From an uncultured Erysipelotrichaceae bacterium (GTDB taxonomy: Bacteria > Bacillota_I > Bacilli_A > Erysipelotrichales > Coprobacillaceae), in contig CATOPA010000002.1 of the NCBI GenBank assembly GCA_951801965.1, positions 1 through 47,291 on the forward strand: a stretch of DNA of 47,291 nt, written 5' to 3'. The notes beneath the pieces are model-generated. The model was given only the letters and a program-made list of their open reading frames with translations, had not been told where the DNA came from and searched no databases. This document shows positions 8,901 through 18,454 of this stretch, one piece after another. The first letter of the stretch is position 1, and every line of letters starts with the position of its first letter. A program made the translations under genes and the position numbers.

Positions 8901-10229
8901 TATATTTTCAAAAACAAAGCTTACACCATTTTCTCGGTTCAATGCTGTAATTGTATACCCAAACATATGCGCAATTTTATAAACAATAGAAAGTCCCAAT
9001 CCGAACTGTCCTTTAACCCCTTTTGCATATGGTTTAAATAAGAATGTCAATGTTTCTTCATCAATGCATTCTCCATCATTATAAATCTCTAAATAATCTT
9101 CTTTAAGAATAATCTTAATTTCCTGTTTTGCATATCGAGTTGCATTCTCAATAATATTTTCTATAGCTTCTCTCCAATGTTCTTCATTCCCAATGAACAT
9201 AACATCTTCTAATTCAGCATTTAACGTGATTTCAGGTTGAAGAATATCCATTTGTAAAACAATTTTCTCTATTAACTGTTTCATATTGAATGTATATAAT
9301 TGAATTTCTTCTCCTTGTAAATAATCTAAGCGATTTAAATATAGCAATGATTTGACTTTGTGTTCTAAGCGTTGAGCATTTTCTAAAATGACATCCATAG
9401 AACTATTTTTATCGCCATATGGATAGATATCATCTTTCACACTTTGACCATATGTCTGTATCAAAGCAATTGGTGTTTTTAAATCATGAGAAATATTGTG
9501 AATCATTTCTTCTTTGATCTTTTCTTGCTTTTCAAGCTCCTCTTTCATATCTACCAATGCTTTAGCAACAACACCAATTTCATCTTCTCTATCTATATTT
9601 AATTCTCCATTTTTTCTTTCTTTAATATTATCTATATATCCTTTGATTTTTTTCAATGGAGAAATAAGATGAAGCACCCATAACACCATAACAAATGCAA
9701 AAATGATAAAAAAGCCATACTGTATATAAATAATTTGATTTCTAAGATCCGTTATTAACTCATTAGAATAATCACTATTCACAATAGAAATTAAATAGCT
9801 ATTTTCAGATAGTCGAGTAATCATAAAATAAAATATTTTTCCTTTATAATTTCCCTTATTCTTTAAGGTATCTTTAGAACTATTCAATAATTGAATTAAA
9901 TCTTCACCAAACAATTCATTATATAAGTTATAAACTGTTTGTTGTGATGCTAAATTCGTTTTCGTAAAGGCATTGAGCGATTCGTCATAAATAATATGAT
10001 AAATAATCTTATTTTGTTTATTTGACATGAAAGAATCATAAATATATAAACTCTGTGAATCATTCAATGTATTATACATTTGATTGTCAATAATAGATTT
10101 TAAATTATAATCAACCAAAGGCATCATAATTGTTACTAAGAGTAAACCTACAAATCCTAAAACAATAATTAATTGTTGAACTAAAGAAAATTTTTTCAGA
10201 ATTCTCAATTTTGATAATGTTTCTTTCAT
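8883..10229 (-). CDS. Sensor histidine kinase
   Basis: Two TM segments flanking an extracytoplasmic domain, HAMP, NISHDLKTPIALI H-box, QFGLGLSIVYKIAHMFG. Confidence 0.92.
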   Translation of the reverse strand: MKETLSKLRILKKFSLVQQLIIVLGFVGLLLVTIMMPLVDYNLKSIIDNQMYNTLNDSQSLYIYDSFMSNKQNKIIYHIIYDESLNAFTKTNLASQQTVYNLYNELFGEDLIQLLNSSKDTLKNKGNYKGKIFYFMITRLSENSYLISIVNSDYSNELITDLRNQIIYIQYGFFIIFAFVMVLWVLHLISPLKKIKGYIDNIKERKNGELNIDREDEIGVVAKALVDMKEELEKQEKIKEEMIHNISHDLKTPIALIQTYGQSVKDDIYPYGDKNSSMDVILENAQRLEHKVKSLLYLNRLDYLQGEEIQLYTFNMKQLIEKIVLQMDILQPEITLNAELEDVMFIGNEEHWREAIENIIENATRYAKQEIKIILKEDYLEIYNDGECIDEETLTFLFKPYAKGVKGQFGLGLSIVYKIAHMFGYTITALNRENGVSFVFENIKEDSF

Positions 10230-10230
10230 A

Positions 10231-10884
10231 CTAATCTAAACGATACCCAAAGCCATAAATTGTTTTAATATTTAAATTTGGCATCTTCTTTCTTAAACGA
10301 CGAAGTGTATCATCAACAACTCTATCACTTCCAAAATAGTTTTCATCCCAAATTTTTGATAAAACTTGTTCCCTAGAGATAGCTAATCCTTTATTTTTAA
10401 TAAAATAAAGTAACAATTCATATTCCTTTGTTGTCAATTCTATTTCCTGTTTATTTAGTAAAACTTTACGTTTTTCTTCATCAACATCATAACCATCAAC
10501 TTTTGTAAAGGCATTATCTTTATAAACTCGTTTTAAAATATTATGAATTCTTAAAATAACTTCTTTAATATTGAAAGGTTTTGTAATATATTCATCGCTT
10601 CCCTTTTCTAAGCCAATAATACGGTCAAATTCCTGATCACGTGCGCTCATAAAAACAATAGGCATTTCTGGTTTACAATTTTTAATTTCATTTAATAAAT
10701 CAAAACCACTATTCTTATCTAGCATAATATCAACAATCCACAAATGAACATCATCATCTTTATGAAGCAAAGCTTCTTCATACGTATAAAATGAATAAAC
10801 AATATAGCCTTCTTTTTCTAAATACGTTCTTACCAAGTCATTTAAATTTTTCTCATCATCAATAATATTTATGCGATACTTCAT
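10231..10884 (-). CDS. OmpR-family response regulator
   Basis: Receiver domain (VDIMLDKNSGFDLL, KPF) and winged-helix C-terminus (LTTKEYELLLYF...YGFGYRLD). Confidence 0.93.
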   Translation of the reverse strand: MKYRINIIDDEKNLNDLVRTYLEKEGYIVYSFYTYEEALLHKDDDVHLWIVDIMLDKNSGFDLLNEIKNCKPEMPIVFMSARDQEFDRIIGLEKGSDEYITKPFNIKEVILRIHNILKRVYKDNAFTKVDGYDVDEEKRKVLLNKQEIELTTKEYELLLYFIKNKGLAISREQVLSKIWDENYFGSDRVVDDTLRRLRKKMPNLNIKTIYGFGYRLD

Positions 10885-10960
10885 TTTTCTCACCTCACTA
10901 TCACTATATACAAAAGATTGCCATATAATATGGCAACATTTTGTGATAATATGTGAAATT

Positions 10961-12310
10961 TTATTTTTCTACTGCATATCCTTTTTCTTTGATAACATTC
11001 ACAACCTTCAATACATATTCATGACAAATCTCATCACTTTGAGCCTCTACCATAACTCTCACAACAGGTTCAGTTCCACTTTCACGAACCAATATTCTTC
11101 CTTCATCTCCTAAGGCTTCTTGAACTTCTTTGACAGCATTTTGAACATCAGGATCTTCTTGAGCAGCCTTCTTATCAGTCACTCTCACATTAATAAGCAA
11201 TTGTGGATAGATTTCTACATTTTCAACCAATTGTGCCAATGTCTTTTTGCTTTCCACCATTGTTTCAGCAATTTTTAATGAAGTTAAAATTCCATCACCA
11301 GTTGTTGCATGTTTAGAGAAAATAATATGTCCTGATTGTTCTCCACCAATACAGTGACCATTTTTAACCATATTTTCATAAACATACTTATCACCAACAG
11401 CAGTTTTTTCATAGCGAATACCAACTTTGTCTAATGATTTATATAAGCCAAAATTACTCATAATTGTTGTGACAATGGTATTGTTTAATAATTCTCCTTT
11501 TGATTTCATCTCTAATCCACAAACATAAAGAATCAAATCACCATCAACAACTCTACCAAATTCATCAACTGCTATACAACGATCAGCATCTCCATCATAA
11601 GCAAATCCAACATCTAAGCCATTTTCTACAACATATTTTTGTAAGACTTCAATATGTGTTGATCCACAATTCGTATTAATATTTGTTCCATCAGGATCAT
11701 TATTAATAACATATGTTTTTGCACCCAAAGCATCAAAAACACTTTTTGCTATTGCACTTGATGAACCATTAGCACAATCTAAACCTATTTTAAAATCTTT
11801 AAAAGCACGTGTTGGAATACTCATCAAATAACCAATATATCTATTTCTTCCCATAGAGTAATCAATTGTTCTACCAATTTTATCTTTTGTTGCGTATGGA
11901 ATTGGATCAGTCAATCCGTCAATATATTGTTCTATTAAATTTTCTATTCTTGCTTCTAACTTATGTCCTTTGCCATTAATGATTTTAATACCATTATCAT
12001 AATAAGGATTATGTGAAGCACTGATCATAATACCACAGTCAAACTCTTCGCTTCTTACAACATAAGAAACAGATGGAGTTGTTGTCACATGTAATAAATA
12101 AACATCAGCTCCACTTGCAGTTAACCCAGCAACAAGAGCATATTCAAACATATAAGAGCTTCTTCTTGTATCCTTTCCAATAACAATTCTTGCTTGGTGA
12201 TTGCGTGAATAATACCATCCTAAATATCTTCCTACTTGAAAAGCATGTTCTACTGTCAAATCAACATTTGCTTCTCCTCTAAAACCATCAGTTCCAAAAT
12301 ACTTACCCAT
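10961..12310 (-). CDS. glmM: Phosphoglucosamine mutase
   Basis: GKYFGTDGFRGEAN; MISASHNPYYDNGIK; YDGDADRCIAVDE; VRESGTEPVVRVMVE. Confidence 0.98.
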   Translation of the reverse strand: MGKYFGTDGFRGEANVDLTVEHAFQVGRYLGWYYSRNHQARIVIGKDTRRSSYMFEYALVAGLTASGADVYLLHVTTTPSVSYVVRSEEFDCGIMISASHNPYYDNGIKIINGKGHKLEARIENLIEQYIDGLTDPIPYATKDKIGRTIDYSMGRNRYIGYLMSIPTRAFKDFKIGLDCANGSSSAIAKSVFDALGAKTYVINNDPDGTNINTNCGSTHIEVLQKYVVENGLDVGFAYDGDADRCIAVDEFGRVVDGDLILYVCGLEMKSKGELLNNTIVTTIMSNFGLYKSLDKVGIRYEKTAVGDKYVYENMVKNGHCIGGEQSGHIIFSKHATTGDGILTSLKIAETMVESKKTLAQLVENVEIYPQLLINVRVTDKKAAQEDPDVQNAVKEVQEALGDEGRILVRESGTEPVVRVMVEAQSDEICHEYVLKVVNVIKEKGYAVEK

Positions 12311-12315
12311 AATTT

Positions 12316-13734
12316 CTAGTTCCTTTCAATATTAATTGTTACTTTTGATGATGATAACAATTCTACTTTTAATGTTTCATCATCACTAGCCACCTTGACA
12401 TTTACACTTCTTGTACCAACTTTTAAACGATCAATGTCAATGCTTGCTTGTATATTGTCAGCTGTAAGATTATTGATTTTTGCTTCTGTTCCTGTCACTA
12501 AAACTTCAGCATAACCACCTTCCCCAGCAAAAGACACTTTATACTTTTCAGAATTATTTAACACTTTTATTGGAATTTTGTCAATTCGTTTTGATATGAC
12601 TTTATCAACCTCTATATTTACATCTATTGAATCTGTTGAAAACTTATTAATTCCTGCTTCTTTTTTTAAAGCAATATTATTTAATGTCACATTCGATTTC
12701 ATGTCACTGACATCAACATCAACAATAACTTCTTGAATATCTTTAATCAATTCTTCTCGTCCATAAATAGTCACTTGGTTTTGTGATAATGTACATTTAG
12801 AAATTTGATAACCAGCTGGCATATCTCCTGTAAAATGAGTTTGAATATTCACTGTTTTACTATATGATGCAACATTACATATGACATGAACTTTGTGTGA
12901 AGAAATTTCAACATTCATTTCATTGCCATTACTATCAAACGCTTTAATAACAGCATTCTGTTCAAATGCCTGAGTTTGATTTGACACATCAATACATGCT
13001 TCAACTTTCGCTATTTTATTAATTGTTTCTGGACTTGCATAAACATTAACTGTTGAAAATTCCATTTCATCTACACTGACTGAATACTTTGAATCCAATT
13101 TATCTTCATTAATAAAACGATATCCTAAGTCAAATTCTACTGTCTTTTTCTTCATTAACTTAATCTTCAATGTATTAGGAACAATCATAACTCTTAATGA
13201 ATCTGGAAAATTACGTGAATTTAACTGAACAGTATATTCGCCTTCTGTCTTATCGCTTAAATCCAAGTAAACTTCATAATCCTTAGAAAAGTTTATTCTA
13301 TAAATGTCTAAAGATGAACCAATCAATCCCACAGTCACATTATCTGGTACACCTGATAATTCTAATGTTGGATCAAGATTTTCTATACTTACAGAAACAT
13401 TATCAATTGTCTGTCCAGATGTTGGACTTGTCAAAATATCTTTTCCAACAACACTATAAAAAAGTATTGATGCCATAATCAAGGCTAATATCATAACACT
13501 TGCTTTACTTGATAGAATCTTATCAACTGTTTGATTAATGTAATTATAAAAGCGTCCAACAGTATCTATAGTTTTAGATTGCTTAGAAAATGTTGATTCT
13601 TTTATTGTATTTTCTTTTGTTTGTTTCTCTTTTTCTTTTTTTATGACTTTCAAAAAGAAATCTGTTGTTGAATCTTGAATTTCTTTTTTGTCATTATGAT
13701 GTCTAGGACTCATGTGTAGCTTCCTCCTCATCAT
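12316..13734 (-). CDS. cdaR: YbbR-domain protein CdaR, regulator of diadenylate cyclase
   Basis: Single TM then repeated YbbR-like domains; cdaA-cdaR-glmM order. Confidence 0.92.
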   Translation of the reverse strand: MMRRKLHMSPRHHNDKKEIQDSTTDFFLKVIKKEKEKQTKENTIKESTFSKQSKTIDTVGRFYNYINQTVDKILSSKASVMILALIMASILFYSVVGKDILTSPTSGQTIDNVSVSIENLDPTLELSGVPDNVTVGLIGSSLDIYRINFSKDYEVYLDLSDKTEGEYTVQLNSRNFPDSLRVMIVPNTLKIKLMKKKTVEFDLGYRFINEDKLDSKYSVSVDEMEFSTVNVYASPETINKIAKVEACIDVSNQTQAFEQNAVIKAFDSNGNEMNVEISSHKVHVICNVASYSKTVNIQTHFTGDMPAGYQISKCTLSQNQVTIYGREELIKDIQEVIVDVDVSDMKSNVTLNNIALKKEAGINKFSTDSIDVNIEVDKVISKRIDKIPIKVLNNSEKYKVSFAGEGGYAEVLVTGTEAKINNLTADNIQASIDIDRLKVGTRSVNVKVASDDETLKVELLSSSKVTINIERN

Positions 13735-14512
13735 TTGATTTAAACCAATTCAATTCATTAACAAGAGATGCTCTCAACTCTTTTGTTGGAATCTTCTTTA
13801 ACTCACCATTCATCGCAAAGGAAATTGTTCCTGTTTCCTCGCTCACAATAACAGTCAAAGAGTCAGTAATTTCACTGATCCCAATAGCAGCTCTATGCCT
13901 TGCTCCATACTTTGGACTTAACTCCTTATTTGTAGGAGGATAAAAAGCTGCAGCACACGCAACACGATCACCTTGAATAATTGTAGCTCCATCATGTAGA
14001 GGTGTTCCTTCCCAAAAGATGGTTAAGAATAATTCACTTTTTATATCTGCATTGATTCTTGTTCCTGTATTAATGTAATCCATTAATGATTGTGTTCTTT
14101 CAAAAGTGATTAAAGCACCCGTTTGTTCTTTTGAAAGAGTTGTTATTGCTGTGACAAGCTCATCCATAAGTCTTTCTTTTTCATCATTTGTCATTTCTTT
14201 TTTGATAGTCATTTTTGTTTGACCCATTTTTTCTAATAGTGTTCTTATTTCAGGTTGGAAGATAATAATCAAAGCTAAAACTCCCCAATTAATAATACTT
14301 TCTACTAGATAATTTATTGTAGAAAGTCCTAAAAGACCTGTAATTAATCTTACAATAAATATAAACAAGACACCTTTAAACAACTGCATTGTTCTCATAT
14401 TTGTTTTAAACATAGAAATTAAATAGTAAAAAATAAACCAAACAATAAACAAGTCTATTAAAGATCTTAAAATATTTAACATCATATTGAGATCAAAATT
14501 CAAATTCATCAC
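13703..14512 (-). CDS. cdaA: Diadenylate cyclase CdaA
   Basis: Three N-terminal TM; DAC motifs PLHDGATIIQGDRVACAAAFYPPT and GARHRAAIGISE. Confidence 0.97.
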   Translation of the reverse strand: MMNLNFDLNMMLNILRSLIDLFIVWFIFYYLISMFKTNMRTMQLFKGVLFIFIVRLITGLLGLSTINYLVESIINWGVLALIIIFQPEIRTLLEKMGQTKMTIKKEMTNDEKERLMDELVTAITTLSKEQTGALITFERTQSLMDYINTGTRINADIKSELFLTIFWEGTPLHDGATIIQGDRVACAAAFYPPTNKELSPKYGARHRAAIGISEITDSLTVIVSEETGTISFAMNGELKKIPTKELRASLVNELNWFKSNDEEEATHES

Positions 14513-15249
14513 CTACATTTCCTTTCTATTATAACAGCTTTATAGTAAAAAATAAAATGCTATTTGCTGAAAGTCATAGTTTTATGCTTTTTATAGATAT
14601 CATAGACTTCTTGTAAAGTTTTAAATATTTTTTGACTACACATCACAGACATAAAAATTGTTCATTTGACTTTATATTGAATAAATAACTTTCAAAATAT
14701 TTAGAATAATAAAATTTAATTCTATCAGAATTGAAAAGTTCTTCTTTTCATGTTTCGTTATGTATAAATCAGGCAGCTTTTTTATTTGAATAAACCATCA
14801 ACAAATTGACAAATATTAGTGTTTATTTTACAATATAAGTGAACAAATAGACATGATATATTTTACATAGATTTCCATATATAATATACATAATGACTAT
14901 CATTGTTATTGATGATTCTTTTATAAAATCATATTAAAAACTGTATTTTCTTTAACACATAATATTTATAATAAACTAAAATTCACTACTGGTTGGCATA
15001 TGTATTTACTTAAACTTCTAATCTGTATGACCAATAAATTTATTATATTCATTTTCTATGATTCTATACTGTCAATATCCAATTGAAAAATACTATATCT
15101 ATACATATCAAATCATTGTTATACATTTATTTTCTCAACTTAAACAATAGGAATTAAAGAATACAGGTAAAGGAGGAATAAATAATAAAGAAATAGATTG
15201 AACATTTGTATCTATACATTAAACATTATACTATAAGGAGGTTTATTGT

Positions 15250-16377
15250 ATGAGAAAAAAATTTTTATGTGCAGTGCTACTCTTTTCGATACTTTTAGGA
15301 TATGTGTTATACATTCATTCATTTCATAGAGATGTATATACTTATGATCAATCTATTTATGTGATTGTAGAAGATATTAATGATTATGATTTAGAATACT
15401 TAAAAAGTTTAGATTATCGTTATGAAAAGATTCAAATCAACCTTATTCCTGTTGATAATTTTGAACAATTTGTATTTCATAGTAATGATTTGTTAGCTGT
15501 TGAAAATAAGTTGCTTTCAAATAAAAAAGTGAATAGCTTTATAAAAGAAAAATTAAAGAATAAATTTGTTTATTTTTTAGGGCAGAGCAACATAAATACA
15601 ATTTCCAATTTATTAGGAAAAACATTGACTGAAAAACAAAACATATTTGAAGCTGAGTCAGATAATGTTGATTCAAAGATTGTTCCAATGAATAATAATG
15701 TTTGTTCAGTGCTCAAATACTCAAATAATACAGAGTACAAAGAGATGATTGAGGTCAATTATATAGAAGGAGCTCCTTCGCCAGAAGAGTTACTCATACC
15801 TTGCTTTAATGATTCTTTAGAGCAAAATGCCAATGTACCTCTCTCATTGGATTTACGTACATCAGGTTCAAAATCAAATTGGTATCTGACTAATCAAACA
15901 ACAGGCAATCCTCAAACAAATTATGTACAATCAACCTATAAAATGTATAAAGAGGTTAATGAAAGCGATCCTGATAAAGACTACTTTGTTTTTGTGACAG
16001 AAAATCATTTTAGTAGTCATGGACGTTGGATGAAAGTTGAACATGATTCAAATAATACCAAAGATACCACAGCATTAACTGCTGCTCCTACAAATCATTC
16101 TGCGACAACATCATGGGATGTTTCTTTTAATGATATTTCATTCAGTTATAATGGTACAAAAGTCAAAATAAGTCTTCAAAGAGTCAATGATTGTATCAAT
16201 AGTTGGGTTTATATCAATGAAAACTCAACCAGCTCTTTTAGCTTGGAAGATACATTTTATTCATTATCAGAATTTAGTGTTCCTCAAGATAAAAGTATAA
16301 CGTTAAGATGTTCCATACATGCATTAGACACAGACATAGGAAAAGTAAATGCAGCTTATTCATTGACTGTAAAGTGA
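15250..16377 (+). CDS. Orphan secreted/membrane-anchored protein
   Basis: MRKKFLCAVLLFSILLGYVLY signal/anchor; SD AAGGAGG; no recognised domain. Confidence 0.7.
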   Translation: MRKKFLCAVLLFSILLGYVLYIHSFHRDVYTYDQSIYVIVEDINDYDLEYLKSLDYRYEKIQINLIPVDNFEQFVFHSNDLLAVENKLLSNKKVNSFIKEKLKNKFVYFLGQSNINTISNLLGKTLTEKQNIFEAESDNVDSKIVPMNNNVCSVLKYSNNTEYKEMIEVNYIEGAPSPEELLIPCFNDSLEQNANVPLSLDLRTSGSKSNWYLTNQTTGNPQTNYVQSTYKMYKEVNESDPDKDYFVFVTENHFSSHGRWMKVEHDSNNTKDTTALTAAPTNHSATTSWDVSFNDISFSYNGTKVKISLQRVNDCINSWVYINENSTSSFSLEDTFYSLSEFSVPQDKSITLRCSIHALDTDIGKVNAAYSLTVK

Positions 16378-16399
16378 TAAATTTATTTAAAAAACAGCA

Positions 16400-16446
16400 A
16401 AAAAAGAAGCCAATAATGAAATAACTTCAATATTGGTCTTTCTTTT
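16400..16446. terminator. Probable convergent terminator
   Basis: AAGAAGCCAATA ... TATTGGTCTTTCTTTT imperfect stem. Confidence 0.45.
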
Positions 16447-16543
16447 ACTTCTATAATTTAATAGTTATCATCATTCAACAAATATTTATTTGTTTTCTTA
16501 ATTGATATATGGATTAAATTAATGTATTACTAAGAACTATACT

Positions 16544-16942
16544 TTATCGTCTTCTTCTTTTATCTTTCCTAGTCGCATGCTCCCCTTCACAATACTCATG
16601 ATACTTTGCAAAATCTCCTAAATTATAAACATTATAATTTTTTTTCATAAGTTTCTGACAAGCTTTTCTACTATTATAACCATTATATGCATATAAATAA
16701 TATATAAGATCCTTTTCTGGATAATATTCTTCAAACTGATCAATGAGGCGTAATGGAAGACAACTTGCATCAGCAATATGTAGCTCATTATATACCCTTA
16801 ATTCATCTACACAAACGATAACAATTTTTTCAGGATTTTTCTCATAATCACGAAATCCTTCATTAATATCTTTAACCTTGACCTCATCGCTTTTTTTAAA
16901 ACCAAACATGATAACTCCTCCTTGTAGTATACATAATATCAC
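16544..16942 (-). CDS. Rhodanese-like domain protein lacking the catalytic cysteine (start probably at internal MFGFKKSD)
   Basis: YYLYAYNGYNSRKACQKLMKKNYNVYNLGDF aligns by eye to rhodanese VVYCRSGNRSAKAA...NVYNLKGG. Confidence 0.6.
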   Translation of the reverse strand: MILCILQGGVIMFGFKKSDEVKVKDINEGFRDYEKNPEKIVIVCVDELRVYNELHIADASCLPLRLIDQFEEYYPEKDLIYYLYAYNGYNSRKACQKLMKKNYNVYNLGDFAKYHEYCEGEHATRKDKRRRR

Positions 16943-17007
16943 TATTTCCTGCTTTTTTCTATTGCTTTTATATTTTTTCTATGATATTATTATTGAGCAA
17001 CATCAAT

Positions 17008-17081
17008 AGGGGTGTGGTTCAATGGTAGAGCATCGGTCTCCAAAACCGTGGACGCGGGTTCGATTCCTGCCACCCCTGCCA
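17008..17081 (+). tRNA. tRNA-Trp (CCA anticodon), CCA end encoded
   Basis: AGGGGTG/CACCCCT acceptor stem, CTCCAAA anticodon loop, GCGGGTTCGATTCCTGC T-arm, GCCA 3' end. Confidence 0.97.
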
Positions 17082-17091
17082 TTAAAAATTT

Positions 17092-17116
17092 ACCTTGATT
17101 TTATCAAGGTTTTTTT
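17092..17116 (+). terminator. Intrinsic terminator of tRNA-Trp
   Basis: ACCTTGAT TTT ATCAAGGT followed by a T run. Confidence 0.85.
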
Positions 17117-17284
17117 ATACCCATTTTTAACTCAAACAAAAATTGAATATTATCTATTGATTGTAAAAATTATTTTGAAAATTAAAAGCCAGAGTTTAAA
17201 AGACAAATATTTACTAAAAATATCGGGTAAACTAATTTCTTTTAAGTTAAAATTTATTTGTGAACTGAAGGGAGAGAGAGAGCA

Positions 17285-18139
17285 ATGAATTGGAGTGAAT
17301 CTATCAGTAGAGCTATAGAGTATATAGAAAATAATCTAACAAATGATATTACTGTTGAAGATATTGCAAAGCATTTGTATATATCATCATTTTATTTTCA
17401 AAAAGGTTTTTCAATGCTATGTGGTTATTCAATAAGTGAATATATTAGAAATAGGAAACTATCACTTGCTGGTCATGAAATTTTGCACACTAACAATAAA
17501 ATCATTGATATAGCTTTAAAATATGGATATGATTCTCCAGATAGTTTTACAAAAGCATTTACAAGATTCCATGGTTCTACTCCAACAGAAGTTCGTAAAG
17601 GTGGAAAAATAAAAGATTTTGCACCTTTAAAAATAAATTTAATATTGAAAGGTGGTTATACTATGGAGTACAAAGTCGAAGAAAAGGAAAATTTTAGAGT
17701 TATTGGTTTAAAAGATAGTTTTCAATATGAAACGGCAAATCAAGAAATACCAAAAATATGGAAAAAGTTTTTTAAAAAAAATATATTTAATAAAATAAAA
17801 CCTAAATATGCTATTAATATTGATACTCATATGGGAAGTGAACTATTTGAATATGTTATTGGAGATGATTATGACTCATCATTAAAAATTCCAAAAGGTT
17901 TTGAAATAATAGAAATCCCAAAATTTACTTGGGTTATTTTCTCATGTATAGGTCCAGCAGGTATGAAAATGAAAGAAATAAATGAAAGAATATTTAATGA
18001 ATGGTTACCCAATTCAAACGATTATGAAATAGCAGCAGGATATAATATTGAAATGTATTCAAATCCAGAGAATTATAAAAAAGGTATTGATGATGAAAAA
18101 TATTATTGTGAAGTTTGGATTCCTATCAAAAGAAAATAG
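17285..18139 (+). CDS. AraC family regulator with C-terminal GyrI-like effector-binding domain
   Basis: Two HTH motifs (DITVEDIAKHLYISSFYFQKGF; KIIDIALKYGYDSPDSFTKAFTRFHGSTPTEVRK) then YKVEEKENFRVIGLK... Confidence 0.9.
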   Translation: MNWSESISRAIEYIENNLTNDITVEDIAKHLYISSFYFQKGFSMLCGYSISEYIRNRKLSLAGHEILHTNNKIIDIALKYGYDSPDSFTKAFTRFHGSTPTEVRKGGKIKDFAPLKINLILKGGYTMEYKVEEKENFRVIGLKDSFQYETANQEIPKIWKKFFKKNIFNKIKPKYAINIDTHMGSELFEYVIGDDYDSSLKIPKGFEIIEIPKFTWVIFSCIGPAGMKMKEINERIFNEWLPNSNDYEIAAGYNIEMYSNPENYKKGIDDEKYYCEVWIPIKRK

Positions 18140-18403
18140 TAATATAAATTTCATTTTGATAACAGAACAATAGAAGAACAATGAATTTAAAAATTAAGCA
18201 ATTATTCAGCAATGAGTGATTGCTTTTTATACTCTATCACTATATCAGAAATACACCAAAATAATGATTACAATCAAAAAGGCATAAAAATCTGGAATTT
18301 TTTCTGTACATTTAAAAATATAGCTATTCTATCTTCTTCATTTGATATGAAGTGTAATAGGTATTTAGTGTCATTGTGATATCACTATGACCAAATCTTT
18401 TTA

Positions 18404-18431
18404 TTTACAAAAAGAAAAGACATGTTAAAAT
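18404..18431 (+). promoter_or_regulatory. Candidate promoter of the ABC-F gene
   Basis: TTTACA (18404-18409), 16-bp spacer, TAAAAT (18426-18431). Confidence 0.5.
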
Positions 18432-18454
18432 AACAAAGTAAAGGAGGCTACAGC

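Noticed and set aside
12316-14512. cdaA/cdaR 32-nt overlap as novel
   Set aside because: Conserved cdaA-cdaR-glmM operon of Firmicutes; overlap is ordinary translational coupling.
17022-17288. 88-aa plus-strand ORF in the track
   Set aside because: It starts inside tRNA-Trp and runs through its terminator; spurious.
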